The notes under the pieces were generated by a model, which searched no databases, was not told the origin of the DNA, and saw nothing but the letters and a program-made list of their open reading frames with translations. A stretch of 64,000 nt of DNA from Vandiemenella viatica (taxonomy: Eukaryota; Arthropoda; Insecta; Orthoptera; Morabidae). Each line of letters starts with the position of its first letter. Within the stretch, counting starts at the first letter, position 1. The stretch is from assembly GCA_031002005.1 (NCBI GenBank), contig JARYHS010009186.1, forward strand, positions 248,677,894-248,741,893. The letters run 5' to 3'. The position numbers were made by a program, and so were the translations under genes. Below are positions 33,281 to 44,454 of this stretch, in pieces.

Positions 33281-33650
33281 GATATGGTGGTTAAAAGTGG
33301 TCGATATGATATAAAAATAGACATATGTGTCCCTGTATTTCACTCTGCAGCCAAATCTACCAAGCAGTCACTGGTTTTTTGTGTGGTAGTACCTTTGAGT
33401 CCCCTAACATGTACCATTGTGACTACATGTTGGTAACTATGGGGGTGTTTGAGATATGGTGGTTGAAATTGGTTGACAGAGGGCTTTATCATATTTCGAC
33501 CAAAGACATGTGTGTCCCTGTATTCCACTTTGCAGTGAAAAGTACCTAGCACAGATCACTGGTGTTTGTGTGTGGTGTTAGCCTCGAGTATTCCATAATG
33601 CACTATGGAAGTTCCATGTTGGTAGCCATTAGTCAGTCCTTTAAATATGA
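33280..33650. repeat. Tandem array, ~170-190-bp units (second part)
   Basis: Continues the array of 31500-32190. GATATGGTGGTT anchors at about 33282 and 33451, with the same CATATTTCGACCAAAGACAT block. The final partial unit ends near 33640. Confidence 0.8.
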
Positions 33651-33679
33651 ACAAAGTCGTGCACACCAGCTAGTTATCT

Positions 33680-34000
33680 TATATATTTTCAGTGTTTAAT
33701 CTCTCCACCCACCAATTCGCAAACCAGCTTTTTTTCCTCACGTACATTTCTGATGAAGTTGCATATCAATGTCTCCATCATTTTGCCTATCACTGATGTA
33801 AAACTAATCAGCCTGTAATTTTTAACCTTGTTTATTGGATCTCTTTTATGAACTGCTACTACTATCACTCTTTTCCAGTAGTCTGGTAAACAACAAAAAT
33901 CCAGGCTCATTTTAAATAAAATTTCAAGGCAAGGTACAATATCGTGTCCCACTATCTTTAAATACATTAGTAGTAATACGAGTATTATCTACACCGGACC
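33680..34000 (-). mobile_element. CR1-like LINE RT fragment
   Basis: The minus-strand frame 33967-33689 encodes the first RT blocks: YWKRVIVVAVHKRDPINKVK, then NYRLISFTSVIGKMMETLI. Compare the plus-strand counterpart at 11480-11620. The catalytic core is missing. Confidence 0.8.
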
Positions 34001-34044
34001 CTTTGCGCTTTTTTTAGCTTCCTGAGTTCATTCCTAATTTTTGA

Positions 34045-34270
34045 GGATCTATTTAATTTAATTGTGATGGAGTGTCTGCTCTGGTGCCAATTTCCCTATA
34101 CACCAATTTTTCTCCTTTCCTTTTCGCACCTAATTTTTTGCTTTACTAATTTCAACTATAAAATTCTCTTAGCGCTTCTAGTAAATAATTCATCATTTCT
34201 TTTGGTAATATATTCCAATCCCTGCTTTGTAGATTCCCTATTTCTACTTTCATGGAGATGCTGTTCTGAT
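34045..34270 (-). mobile_element. CR1-like LINE 3' end, family B
   Basis: AATTTAATTGTGATGGAGTG and CCAATTTCCCTATACACC reproduce the family B terminal region, including the ATTAA-type tail and the complement of the RT C-terminus. It is a separate copy from the RT piece at 33680, because in minus orientation a 3' end should lie to the left of its own RT. Confidence 0.7.
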
Positions 34271-35500
34271 TTATTCCCTCCCATCCCTAATGGTATTATT
34301 CAGCAGACACTCAATAAAATACTATTCATTGATATACATACATCCTAAGACTGTGCACAATGATGGCATAATGCTAAGGTAAGAAATCCTTAAGAAAATA
34401 ATGAATACTGGTTTCACCTAGTAAAATCATGCTGAAGGTTGTTAATTGACTTGTCATTATGAAACTATATTTTCCATTATCCTATACTGATCACTGAAAA
34501 ATCCAACTTTGCAATAGTTTTTAGAGGGTACACACAACTTGCAGTATGTTTCACTGCCCTCTTGCATCATTAAAGGTTCCCCTAAATTACTGTGAAAATT
34601 GTTAATCTTGTTTTCATGTCTTTGATATCCTTCTGCACCTATCTTTGATAAGTGGTGGATTTTCTTTCCATATTATTACAGCAGTTTTACATTCTTTATC
34701 TATGTCAGTTTATAAAGAAAGGGCCAGAAGAATATCTGAGATTAAGAAATAGTAAATTCCTGTTATAAGCATGTACTGTTTAGACCTGATCATTCTGTCC
34801 GGTTTCAGATGAATTTAGGCAAACAATGAACTCTCCTGTTCTACAAACTGTGAAACAAGAATTTAAGTCATGCTGTACATAGGATCGAAGATGGATGGTA
34901 TTATAAAAACACAATGTTTTGACAAAGTGCTGTGTTATTTTCATCAGATATATTTCTGTTGTTTTAAAAGACCACACTGTTATTTACAAATAGAAAGATA
35001 TCTATTTGGACATAAACCCATGTAGGATCTGAAGTTCCGAGGCACTGGGGCCTTTTGGCTTCTTCCTGTTTCATTGGTGTTGAAATGGCATGTTATCGAA
35101 ATGATGATATTAAGATGTAATTAATTAGGAAAGATTGGATGAAATGTAAAGATTAGTGATGAGCTAAGTCAACAGCTCAATCACTTTTAGCAGCTGTGCA
35201 TTACTCTTAGTTGGCACATAGTCTTAAGTGCAGCAGTTCTTGCAGCACCCATATCAACCATCTCGGCTGGCAGTTGCATGCATTGCAAGTAGTTGGACTT
35301 ACAGATTGTGAATGGCAGTCATCCACAATCTTGATAACCTTGCTTTTATGATTGGACCCTAGCGAGGGAACTTGGTATAGCACTCGCTCATTCTGGTGAC
35401 ACTCCTTCAGCCTTTGTCGGCTGTGTATGGTGACCAGACTTTGCAGGCAGCCTACCACTTAGTCAGAGCAGCTATCTCGATTGGCACCCTCTATAGCAGG
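34270..35500. other. Unassigned stretch
   Basis: AT-rich and without recognised elements. Frames of 65-94 codons show no domain signature. Confidence 0.4.
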
Positions 35501-36285
35501 ATATCTAACTGGGTATTGAAACATGGAATACAAATAATTTCGAAGAAGAGACAGCTTATAAGATACACAGATAAAAAGGTAAAGATTTGCTCTGAGTAAA
35601 GTGTAGGTATGGAAGAGCTTGTTGAAGATAAGTTTGATTTTGAACTCAATTAGGCAAGACACGTTGGCAGGTGGTAGGAAAGGGGTTACAGAATCCTTCA
35701 TTTATTGGAGAGAGTGACGAGCAGATGTACCGGAAAGTGGGGTAGTTGGGTTACAAAACCTTGGTCAGATCACTACTTGAATATGGTGGAGCAATGTGGG
35801 ACCCCCATTATGGGTAGCAAATTCAGGAGTTGGAGGGGGTACAAAGGAGAGCAGCAATATTTGTTTGCAGGAATTACTGCAGAATGCAATCAGTAAGTAA
35901 TAGGAAGAAGGAGTTGGGATGCAAGTCATTGGAAGGTGGGTGAAGAGTGTGTTTGGATTGTTCAAGGTTTATAATTGCGATAATACATAGATGGATATTA
36001 GAAGAAGGATTTTGAGTGATATTCATAAGCTAATAATTGAATTCTACTGAAAAGGAGTGATAAAATCTTCTTTTGGAGGTAAAGGAGACAGGGAATGGAA
36101 TAAATTACCAATGGAAATAATGGACAATTTACCAAGAAGACTGATATGGTTTAAAGTCACAATTCGTAAATGGCATGGGTAGGTACGTGATGAAAAATCA
36201 TGAGATGGGAAGGTGAGGGTGTAGGGACACTGCCACCATTGAGTGTGTGCTCCACCACAATTTAAATTAAATTAAATATCACACA
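35500..36285 (+). mobile_element. CR1-like LINE 3' portion, family B
   Basis: In broken frames the plus strand gives IQIISKKRQLIRYTDKK (post-FADD block), the thumb LGYKTLVRSLLEYGGAMWD-type block near 35750-35810, and the terminal W-N-KLP region near 36095. The ATTAAATTAA-type tail lies at about 36265-36280. Text between 35640 and 35820 is shared with 18840-19015. No FADD box survives and the reading frame shifts repeatedly. Confidence 0.8.
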
Positions 36286-36350
36286 GCATAGTAACCACGA
36301 CAGTTGCAGTAGATTGCATCTTGACATTGTCATAGATGGTCTGCTGCTCA

Positions 36351-36800
36351 GTGGCCGTCCCTGCATTGTATACACTGCTTTTCGGGGCTGCAGTGATGTG
36401 CTATGTGCTCATATTTCTGGCACCTAAGGCACAGGCTGAATTTTAGTGTAAATGTTGATGTTACAGTGTCTTTCTCAGTTGACTTGGTGCCTTGGGTTTC
36501 CAGTCTATTGTAATTCGTACTGGCATACTTAATCTTGTAATATCTTAGTTGTTTGTGCTTTTTCTGATGGGGAGGACAATATGATTTTGAGCATCTCTTT
36601 CTTTGGGTAGCAGAATGTGGACATTTCTGAGCACTGCTGCAGCTTCACAGACAGGCTCCTGCAGCTACTGGTGGTAATATAGGCAGATCTGTTGATGGTA
36701 CTGGTAAAGTTTTCAGGTCAGCAAGAGGCATTGTTATCTTCAAGTTCGGGAAATTCTTGATGCATTCATGTGGTATTAGCCACTGCTTGCAATTTTATTT
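36351..36800 (-). mobile_element. LINE ORF1-like fragment with CCHC zinc knuckles
   Basis: The minus strand at 36440-36351 encodes CLRCQKYEHIAHHC, a CCHC knuckle, followed by a second CIQCRDGH. This pairing is typical of the nucleic-acid-binding ORF1 proteins of Jockey-type LINEs. Upstream text (to about 36800, several frames) continues the ORF1-like region with stops. The 84-codon frame at 37020-36766 may be its upstream part but is not recognisable alone. Confidence 0.6.
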
Positions 36801-37790
36801 GTTGCCTCATGTTTATTTTTCTTAACAGCTTGCAAAAATCATCCTCGTAGATATAACATACAAGCATGGGGATGCGACTGGGCTTATTTAATATCCTCAC
36901 TGTCACTATAACGTGAATTCCTCCATCGTCTACTGCCAGCCAACCACTGGGCCTCGTGGTTCTGTACGAGGTCTGTTTCGCTGTTCCACGCAGCTCTAGA
37001 CAAGCATGCTCTATTATCAATGCTGGACTAAAAAGTACTGCGTTGTTCCTGTCTCAAAATTCATAGCGCCATTTCCCAGGCTTCGCTCAGATAGAGTTCC
37101 GAATATATATTGATAGTGTTGTCCATTAAGTCACATTTCAATGGCTTGTATTTCTGATAGATTTGGAAAGTAAGGAGTATGGGATGGTACTGTCATATTT
37201 TGAAAGTCTATTTTATAGCTTCTGTCAATCACACATTCACCGATCGCAACTTCTCCAGTTATAACAAACAAAGGTTAGGCTTGTGTTTTTCCTCACTGTG
37301 GGTTTCAGTGGATCTGATGGTCTACCCGAAGTAAAATTTTAATTCCGTAGCGGCCCAATATACTATTTCCTTTGTAAAACAATTTCCAGTATGTGGGACA
37401 AGATTCAAAGCCTTTGAAGTACCTCAGTTCCAATGGCTGTTTTCTTGCTTTTGTCTAAGGGCCTCTCTAATTGATGTTTGGAGTAGCCTTTCACTGAGAC
37501 ATTGGAGTCCGACCTGCAGGCTTTCTGAATCACAAATTTTTCTTCCCTGACCACTATCGTAGATAACATGGCACTCCTCATATCAGGATGGTGATAGCTT
37601 CAAGCATCCAAGAAGCAGTCAGTGTGTGTTGACTTACTCTATACAGTATGTGCTAAAGTTCTGTCTGTCCTTTGCCTTATAGGGATATCAGTGACGAAAG
37701 GTAGAAATTTTCTTCTAATTGCATGGTGAAACATACAATGGGCAGCGTTCCATTAAGAATCTCTATAAATTTATAAATTCTAGTCTAGTG
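36800..37790. other. Unassigned stretch
   Basis: No recognised coding or repeat structure between the ORF1-like fragment and the mariner pseudogene. Confidence 0.4.
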
Positions 37791-37794
37791 AACA

Positions 37795-38200
37795 TTGTGG
37801 ATTAATCTGTTACTATGGATGAAACATGAATCCAACCATACAAAACAGAAATGGGACAGTAATCTAAATAGTGTGTGGAAGCTTGTGGTTGAGCACCAAA
37901 ACAGGTGAAGTTGGGTTTACAGATATCATGAACAATGTATTCTGAGATGCAAAAATGAATTATTTTTATATATTAACTTAAAAAGGGGAAAAAATAAATG
38001 GTGAATACTACACTTCTGGAACAACTGGATTAAAATATCCATGTGAAGAGAAAAAAAAAATCATTCTTCATCAGGACAACATAGCTGCCAGAAAAGTGCT
38101 TTGGAAAAGGAAAACTGAGTGATATGAAGTATGAAACATTCACTCTATTCACCAGATCTTTACCCTTCTGACTGGAAACATGACAAGTCAAATTAAAAGG
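37795..38200 (+). pseudogene. Mariner-type transposase, degenerate
   Basis: Plus-strand similarity to the catalytic region of mariner transposases, spread over several frames. MDET at about 37815 corresponds to the WTHHDE/MDE(T/S)W block. KKINGEYYTSGTTGLKYPC lies at about 37990-38045. IILHQDNIAARKV, with the catalytic D of the HHDNA block, is at about 38060-38100. A YSPDLYPSDW-like block follows near 38150. Terminal inverted repeats were not found. There are many stops. Confidence 0.75.
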
Positions 38201-38574
38201 TAAAAGCAGCAAGAAACTGGTATTTTTCAGATATTAAAGAATCACACTTCAGGGATGTAAGATATTGAGGGTATAAACATTGGACGAAGAGAAATTAACT
38301 AAAGGTAGATTTAGTAGAGAAATAAATGCATTTTTTACTAAAAAGAAAGTTCACTATTTCACTGCCAGTACAATTGCTTGCTAGGTTAATGGACACTTAT
38401 TTTCATTTATATGTACCATTTTTTTTTATTCACTTCTGGTTGTTCATCATATTAACAGAAATAGAATCTCCAAGAATAAAACCTTTAAAAAGAGCAATTA
38501 GAGTATCTATTATCTTTTTTTTAATTAAGCTTACACTACTCCAGATAACTCAAATTGACATTATTTGAATATTT

Positions 38575-39100
38575 AAAAACTTTTGGGTTACTTTGGGTTG
38601 GATATCAAGAGAGACAAATGGCATGTGACAAAAAAAAATATACGTTATGGAAATAATGGTAATTTTGCCCTTTAAGGGTCAAATTATGAAAAATTCCTTT
38701 CTTAAGATACGATGAGACCACAGCGGAATTCTTAATCTTTAAAATGATACCTCATTTATCTAAATAGGTTAGATATGAAGAGAGATAACTCAAAAACGTT
38801 TGCAGATACATTGATACTTTTGACCTTTAAGGGTCGAAATCCAAAAAATTCCAGTAATAATATATGATATCATCAAAGTGGAGATCTTAATCTTTAAAAT
38901 GATATTTCATTAAACGATTTCTGATAGGTATCCAAGGATATAAATGACTTGTAACACAAAAAACATTTTAGAAATATTGACATTGTTGCTCTTCAAATTC
39001 CTGTCTTAAAATATGATGTGACCAAAGTGGAGACCATAAGCTTTAAAATTTCACTCCATTCTTTGATTTCAGTTAAGTATGAAGGGAGATAATTGCAATG
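38575..39100. repeat. Three-unit tandem repeat, ~155 bp
   Basis: Units share CTTAATCTTTAAAATGATA-like text at about 38731, 38885 and 39036, preceded by a RATATGATGTGACCAAAGTG-like block. TTTRACCTTTAAGGGTC occurs in the first two. No coding function. Confidence 0.7.
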
Positions 39101-39237
39101 TTATTCTTCATACACACATCCTTATTGTCAGTCTTTGCAGCTATGAGTGCCCTATTTAGCTGTTTCAGGTGTTAGATACTGCCATGCTCCTTTGTTGCTC
39201 AATATGTTAATTCTAATCATTTTATATTTTTTTTCTT

Positions 39238-39425
39238 CTCATCGACATTGAGGTCATGTGAGGCAGAAGGGAGTGGGGGCAAGCAATGGGAAGGAATTCA
39301 GCTATGGGCTTTTGAAGTAATCATCCATGGAAAACCCAACTCTGGATGACCGGACAGGGTTTGAAACTGCATCCTACCGTACGTACGGACAGAGAATTAC
39401 TGCTCACCCACCAGTCTCAATCTAA
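39238..39425 (-). mobile_element. tRNA-derived SINE, old copy
   Basis: Decayed copy of the family at 25878, with GGAAGGAATTCAGCTATGG, then CCATGGAAAACCCAACTCTG, then a box B-like region (GGGTTTGAAACTGC). The tail is no longer recognisable. Confidence 0.7.
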
Positions 39426-39554
39426 TTTTTTGTTTTCAACAACATTAGTAGATAATATTTTACTACACATGCTATAACTCTAAATAGAAGGTGAAAGGGG
39501 GAATTTTTTGAGTTGCCAGTTAAAGCTGTAAGGGATCCCACCTCCAATTAATAT

Positions 39555-40129
39555 TAATATTTAGTTAAAATTGCAATAGAACACACACTCCATTGGTAAT
39601 TTTCATACACACGCATTTTCTACCTATCCTGCACCCACTATATTTGCCCTCTACAAATTTCTACTTTAAATTCTTTCAACACTTTTGGTAAATTATTCAT
39701 TATTTCTCTTGGTAACTTATACCTATCCCTGGCTACTTACCTACAAAAGAAAATCTTTCTACACCCTTGTGCCTGAAATCAAGTGGTCATGGTAATCTTT
39801 TCCCTTCCATTCATTACTTTTAATTCTTACAACAATATTGTTCCATGCCCCATCACCAATCTATACCTTGTATATTCCTATGGCCCTCTTCACCCTCCTC
39901 CTGTGTTCCAACGAATCCTATTCCGGCTCTTTTATCACATCTGTTACTGATATCTTTCTGCGGTAATTTCCAGAAACAAATCTAGTAGCCCTTTTTTGCA
40001 CCCTCTCCAAATGCTGTATTTGATACTCAAAATGTGCGTCCCATACTACACTACCATATTCAAGCAATGGTCTGACCAAAGTTTTGTAACCCAATTCCTT
40101 TATTTCTCTTGCACATCTTCTCATCTACT
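39555..40129 (-). mobile_element. CR1-like LINE 3' portion, family B
   Basis: The minus strand at 40124-39918 encodes the thumb (GYKTLVRPLLEYGSVVWD and QHLERVQKRATRFV). The C-terminal NELP-type region and 3' UTR follow down to the tail near 39560. Its upstream continuation lies beyond a 197-bp insertion, at 40341-40430. Confidence 0.8.
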
Positions 40130-40340
40130 AAGTGTCATGTGGGAAGATTCTGTTTTTTAGGTAAGGGTGTCAGGGATTGGAATGAGTTACCAAGAAAAAT
40201 GATGAATAATTTACCGAAAACATTGAAAGAATTTAAATATAAAATCTGTAGAGGGCAAATGTAAGTGGCTGCAGGATAGGGGGGAAATTGCCGCCGGAGC
40301 CTGTGCTCCATCGCAATTAAATTAAATTAGATAAAGTGTC
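40130..40340 (+). mobile_element. LINE family B 3' end inserted into another family B copy, 7-bp TSD
   Basis: A plus-strand, 5'-truncated copy of about 197 bp (40137-40333) carrying the final coding part (GATTGGAATGAGTTACCAAG), 3' UTR and ATTAA-type tail. AAGTGTC flanks both sides (40130-40136 and 40334-40340), a 7-bp target duplication. The host is the minus-strand copy of the same family, so the locus forms an imperfect palindrome. Confidence 0.75.
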
Positions 40341-40430
40341 CAATATGTTCTGCCCAGTTAAACTTGTTATCAAACGTAATGCCAAGATATTACATTTCAA
40401 GTCTTCAACAAACAATTCTTTCCCAACTTT
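40341..40430 (-). mobile_element. Upstream part of the interrupted LINE copy
   Basis: The minus strand encodes YLGITFDNKFNWAEHIGHF, the RT segment that directly precedes the thumb at 40124-39918. It confirms that the two were contiguous before the plus-strand copy inserted. Confidence 0.75.
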
Positions 40431-41020
40431 ATATTGTGATAGGGGTCAGGACTTTGCTTTTTTTATATTAGAGGTTGCTGGTGCGGGAATGAAAATAGGT
40501 GACAAATGGGATTCTTAATGTAGACACATGATGAGAAAAATCTAAAATACTGAGGAATAACTGAGGGTGATAAAAAATAGAAGAAAGGATTACAACAAGG
40601 AAGGTGAAAGACAATGCTGAAAATTTAACAAAGCCAATTATGAAACTGTTACTCATAAACGGTATGAGAATTATGAAAAAACTAATAGAGTTTGATAATT
40701 TCATAGAAAGTAATTTCCATGCTCGTAGGATGGCGAGCATGAAATCTATTTATCATGGCCATAGATGATATGCATACCACAAGAAACTGTAGGGTTAAAA
40801 ACTCCATTAAATGAAGGACTGCTACATAATGAGATTGTCGCCTGCAGTTAAAGAATGTATCACAGAGATAGAGCAGCAATTGGTTAAGGGATTTTTATAT
40901 GGGTTAGCATGGGTTGCTACTGTTTATGGATATTTATAGACGATATCCATGAGTTACTTCTGACACATTGCTGGGGCAAAATAAAAAATAAAAAAAATAA
41001 AAAACTCAGGACTTTGGCTG
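40431..41020. other. Unassigned stretch
   Basis: Short frames without recognised domains. It may be diverged LINE sequence. Confidence 0.35.
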
Positions 41021-41820
41021 TTTATTGCAGTGGAAGGATGAATGACGAAGACAAGGTTCTAAGGCAGAAACTAAATTCATATTGAGAGATGAGCTTAGAA
41101 AGGTCATTATTGGTGGGGATTTAAATTTACCTGGTGTCAAATAATAAATAAATTATATTAATAACACAAACGAACAGAGATTTCCAGATACCTTAGTAAT
41201 GGAAGGAGGCTTTACACAAGTGGTAGAGCTGAATAAAAGGGGACCTAGCATGGTTGATGTAATCCTAATAAAGTCTGATAGTAATCTTGTGGTGTCTCAA
41301 GTAACTGAAGGCATAAGTGATCATGAAGCAGTTGTGGTGGATATTAAGGGGGTTCAGTAAACAAGTAGCTAAAAATGGAGGTGGTAATATGTTCACTTGT
41401 AAAAAGTCTCATATTTCAGAACTGAAGTGACATTTTAGGGGAAGATTCAAAATGTGGAAGGTGAGCTCAAGTGCTGTGGAGACGAAGTGCGAACATTTCA
41501 AGGACGTAATAATGGGGGATAAATTGTTTATTCCAAAATTGAAAATAAAGAAAAGTCCTCAGCCTACATAGGCCTATTATAAAAGGAATGGGAGAAGGAT
41601 AAAGAGGTTTGTAAGAAGAGAATACTACAGAATTAAGAAAAGACATGGCAACATGGAATGCTTACAACAGCTAGACATGGAATTAATAACAGGAAAGAGG
41701 AATGCTAAAATAGGTTTATGAAGACTATTTTGGGTATAGAAATGTTTGTGAAGAAACTGATTTGCAAAATGACAACAATGGTATAGGATATGACAAAGTG
41801 AATCTCATTAGGCTATAAGA
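41020..41820 (+). mobile_element. CR1-like LINE endonuclease fragment
   Basis: Plus-strand frames give VIIGGDLNLPGV (the GDxN block of AP-like endonucleases), then EGGFTQVVELNKRGPSMVDV, then EGISDHEAVVVDI (the catalytic S-D-H block). The EN-RT linker follows (YYKRNGRRIKRFVRREYYRI). The 5' part of the endonuclease and an RT start are missing. The copy is interrupted at 41831 by the 1.7-kb transposon. Confidence 0.8.
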
Positions 41821-41830
41821 AAGGTACCTA

Positions 41831-43544
41831 TTAATTGAGCCCCTTAAAGCCCAAGTGGTGTAACTCACATGAATCAAGTTTCGAGAAAATTAATGTTTTA
41901 CTGCAGTTTTAATAAAAAAATTCGTTTTATATATTTTGAAGTTTTTTTCTCAACAATGTATCATTAAAGAGTTATTCTAACTTATGCTGGCAGTTTTAAA
42001 AACTTTTAAAATGTTTTCTTTTTTGGGGGGGCTTTGTTTGGAGTTACACCACTTGTGATATAAACAGGGAACAGATTCTCTTTAAAGAAGGGGGAAAGAA
42101 TACAGTATTTTACTGCAACATCTATTTTTTATTCTACTGTTTATACATTTCTTACTCTGCATCTAGTGGCCCAATGTCTGCAGCATCATCTTGAGTCGAT
42201 AGACTATAAAAGTAAGGATGACAGATGGGTGGAATGAATGGTAACATGTCTTGCATATCCTTTTTCTTCTCTTTTGTTACAGATCTTTGATTTCTGTACA
42301 GTTATTCTTGAGATACATTAGTAAGATTAACAGGTCTGCCTCTTTTAGGTCCAGGTATTGAAGTTTAGTTCTGAAAGGGCATTTCTTTGGAAAGAGTTTC
42401 TATGAGAAAAAATTGAAAATGTTTCTTCCTTTCGATACTGGATCCACTGCATTTGTAGCAATGATAAAGGATGTTTTTCCGTATCAACCTTTCTTTTGGT
42501 GATATGTTGTAAAAGATTTCCAACAGACAAAAAGTCACCATGAGTCATCACTGTTATGTAAAAAGGATATTTTCTTCCTAGATTTTGCAATGACAGTATA
42601 CCTGTACCAATCATTGTGATGATATATCTGCTAAATACTGCTGTAGTTTGCTATTGAGGCAAAATCACAGTCGTTGGGCAAATAAGAATAACCACTTCTC
42701 ATAAACTTCTGGTCAATAACTTCAATGTTATTATCTTCACTCAGAACCAGTTTCATCGCCATGGCAACATTCCAGTTTCTATTTTGCTTGGCACAGGTGT
42801 CACTATACATTAAAACATTTTTCGCAGCTGAAGCCCTGTTTTCAATGTGCTTGACCAAACATGCACTAATTTCTTGGGAACATTGTGATCCATTTATCTC
42901 ATTACAACAATACATAAATCCTAATTTTGAGGAAAGCTCATGGCATCCCAAATTATAAACATTATTGCATTTGTAATAGGGCACTTGACATGATAGTTTA
43001 GGAAAAGGAAGAGACTTTTCCAAATCATAGGAAAATGTATAGTAAGAGCTATTATTAATGGACTGTTGAGTGCCCTCGTTCATGGCATTATGAGCTTTTT
43101 CTGCTTGGCGAAGATGAATTCAGAATCTGCTGGAATACATTCATCACTTGCTCCAATATCTGCCAAAATGCTTGGCTCACTAACACTGCTCTCATCACTG
43201 CTCATAATGACACATCAAAACTTAAATCTTTTACATCTAGGTTATTAAAATGTTTTTTAGTTTACCTGGTTACAACATTTCTAGATGAGCAAAAAGTGGT
43301 TGAACTGCAAACAGTTACAGGCACAGTGGTGTATCTCCAATATACACCACTTTAGCTTTTACCCAACAGATGGCTGCATTGACTGCATAAACTAGTGCTG
43401 CTAACTATAAGGTTGTTAAGGGAACTAGAATTTACATCACTTGTGCTTTAAACAGAATGCAACTTGCTGAACACTTCTGAAACATTAACTCCAAAAAAAC
43501 AAAAATTGGACTTACACCACTTGGGCTTTAAGGGGCTCAATTAT
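41831..43544 (-). mobile_element. 1.7-kb DNA transposon with ~28-bp inverted ends, family unassigned
   Basis: The ends are TTGAGCCCCTTAAAGCCCAA at 41835 and its inverse at 43540, followed by a matching GTGGTGTAA inside both. The flanks are TTAA (41831-41834) and TTAT (43541-43544), a 4-bp duplication with one difference. The element lies inside a LINE whose endonuclease part is to the left and an RT piece to the right. It codes on the minus strand for a transposase-like protein. Confidence 0.8.
42345..43083 (-). pseudogene. Transposase-like protein of the 1.7-kb element
   Basis: Two minus-strand frames, 43083-42631 (150 codons) and 42614-42345 (89 codons), are separated by a stop. The first contains MYSDTCAKQNRNWNVAMAM and MRSGYSYLPNDCDFASI. 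From memory, S-D-x-C-x-x-Q-N-R-N followed by a G-[HY]-S-x-x-x-x-D pattern occurs in an insect family of transposase-like proteins, with the D of the first motif and the D near the second as likely catalytic acids. I cannot name the superfamily. The N-terminal half of such proteins is missing or degraded here. Confidence 0.55.
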
Positions 43545-43700
43545 GAAATTGATAAAATGGGAAGGGGGGCAAGTTGACATGGTATCACTAGATCTCTCTA
43601 ATGTACAGTACCATTTTTGATTGCTGTCTCCTAAATTTCTGATGAAAATTATGGGCAATTTACTGAAAACACTGAAATTTCTTAAATCATTAATTGGATT
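43545..43700 (+). mobile_element. CR1-like LINE RT remnant
   Basis: Plus-strand text GRGASxHGITR is frame-broken, but GGQVDMVSLDLSNVQYHF near 43567-43620 matches the V-D-x-x-x-L-D-L-S-K-A-F-D block of LINE reverse transcriptases. It is probably the continuation of the LINE at 41020-41820 after loss of some sequence. Confidence 0.6.
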
Positions 43701-44454
43701 AACATCTAGGCCTATATATAAGTATATGACGAAGCCTATTTCAATACTGTATTAATGGTGAATAAAATGAATATAATAATATAAATTTAAAATCGTGGAA
43801 AAATTTATGTTAGTGGTGAACACGCACTTACGGAACTTAAAAAGTACGGTAATGAAATAGTAAAGCTGAAGCATAAACTCAATTACCACCGCGGCGTATC
43901 TTCGATCATAACCGAATCAAATAAAATTCCGGCTCCTGATTGCAAAAGCTAAATTCCCAATTGGCTTTAAGTAACGTTATCACTAAGCGAAGTATATATA
44001 TGTCAGTGTGACTGTACCTTAGTCTATTCGATTTGAACTTTCCGTGCTTTTGCTCTACTTGAGGCGAAATTCGCTTCTGCCGACAAACTGTACCAGCTGC
44101 ATGACGTCATTTACAATCATTACCTGGAATTCGCTCTTGTGTAATCCTCACAAAACATTCGACTAATCTAATCGGATTTATATCAGTTATAATGGAGTTA
44201 AATTTTTAAAGCTTGTTTTATCTCTTAAACCTGTTCAAAGCAAGGTATTAAGTGTGTGAAATGTTTGTTAGCCCCTTCATTATTCCTATCAAACTGTTAA
44301 GGTCTATGATGTCTGTTAGCAACGTCAAGCTAATTCTAGCGAGTAGCGACGTCTAGTTCAACAATTTACATCGGCCATGTAAGCATATAAGCTTAAAATT
44401 TTGTCTCTGTGTACGCTCATCAAGTAATCTGACCAGAGAGAATAAACTAACAGT
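43701..44454. other. Unassigned flank of the P-like nest
   Basis: No recognised element or frame. A TATA-like run (GTATATATATG) is present near 43992, but no gene follows it. Confidence 0.4.
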
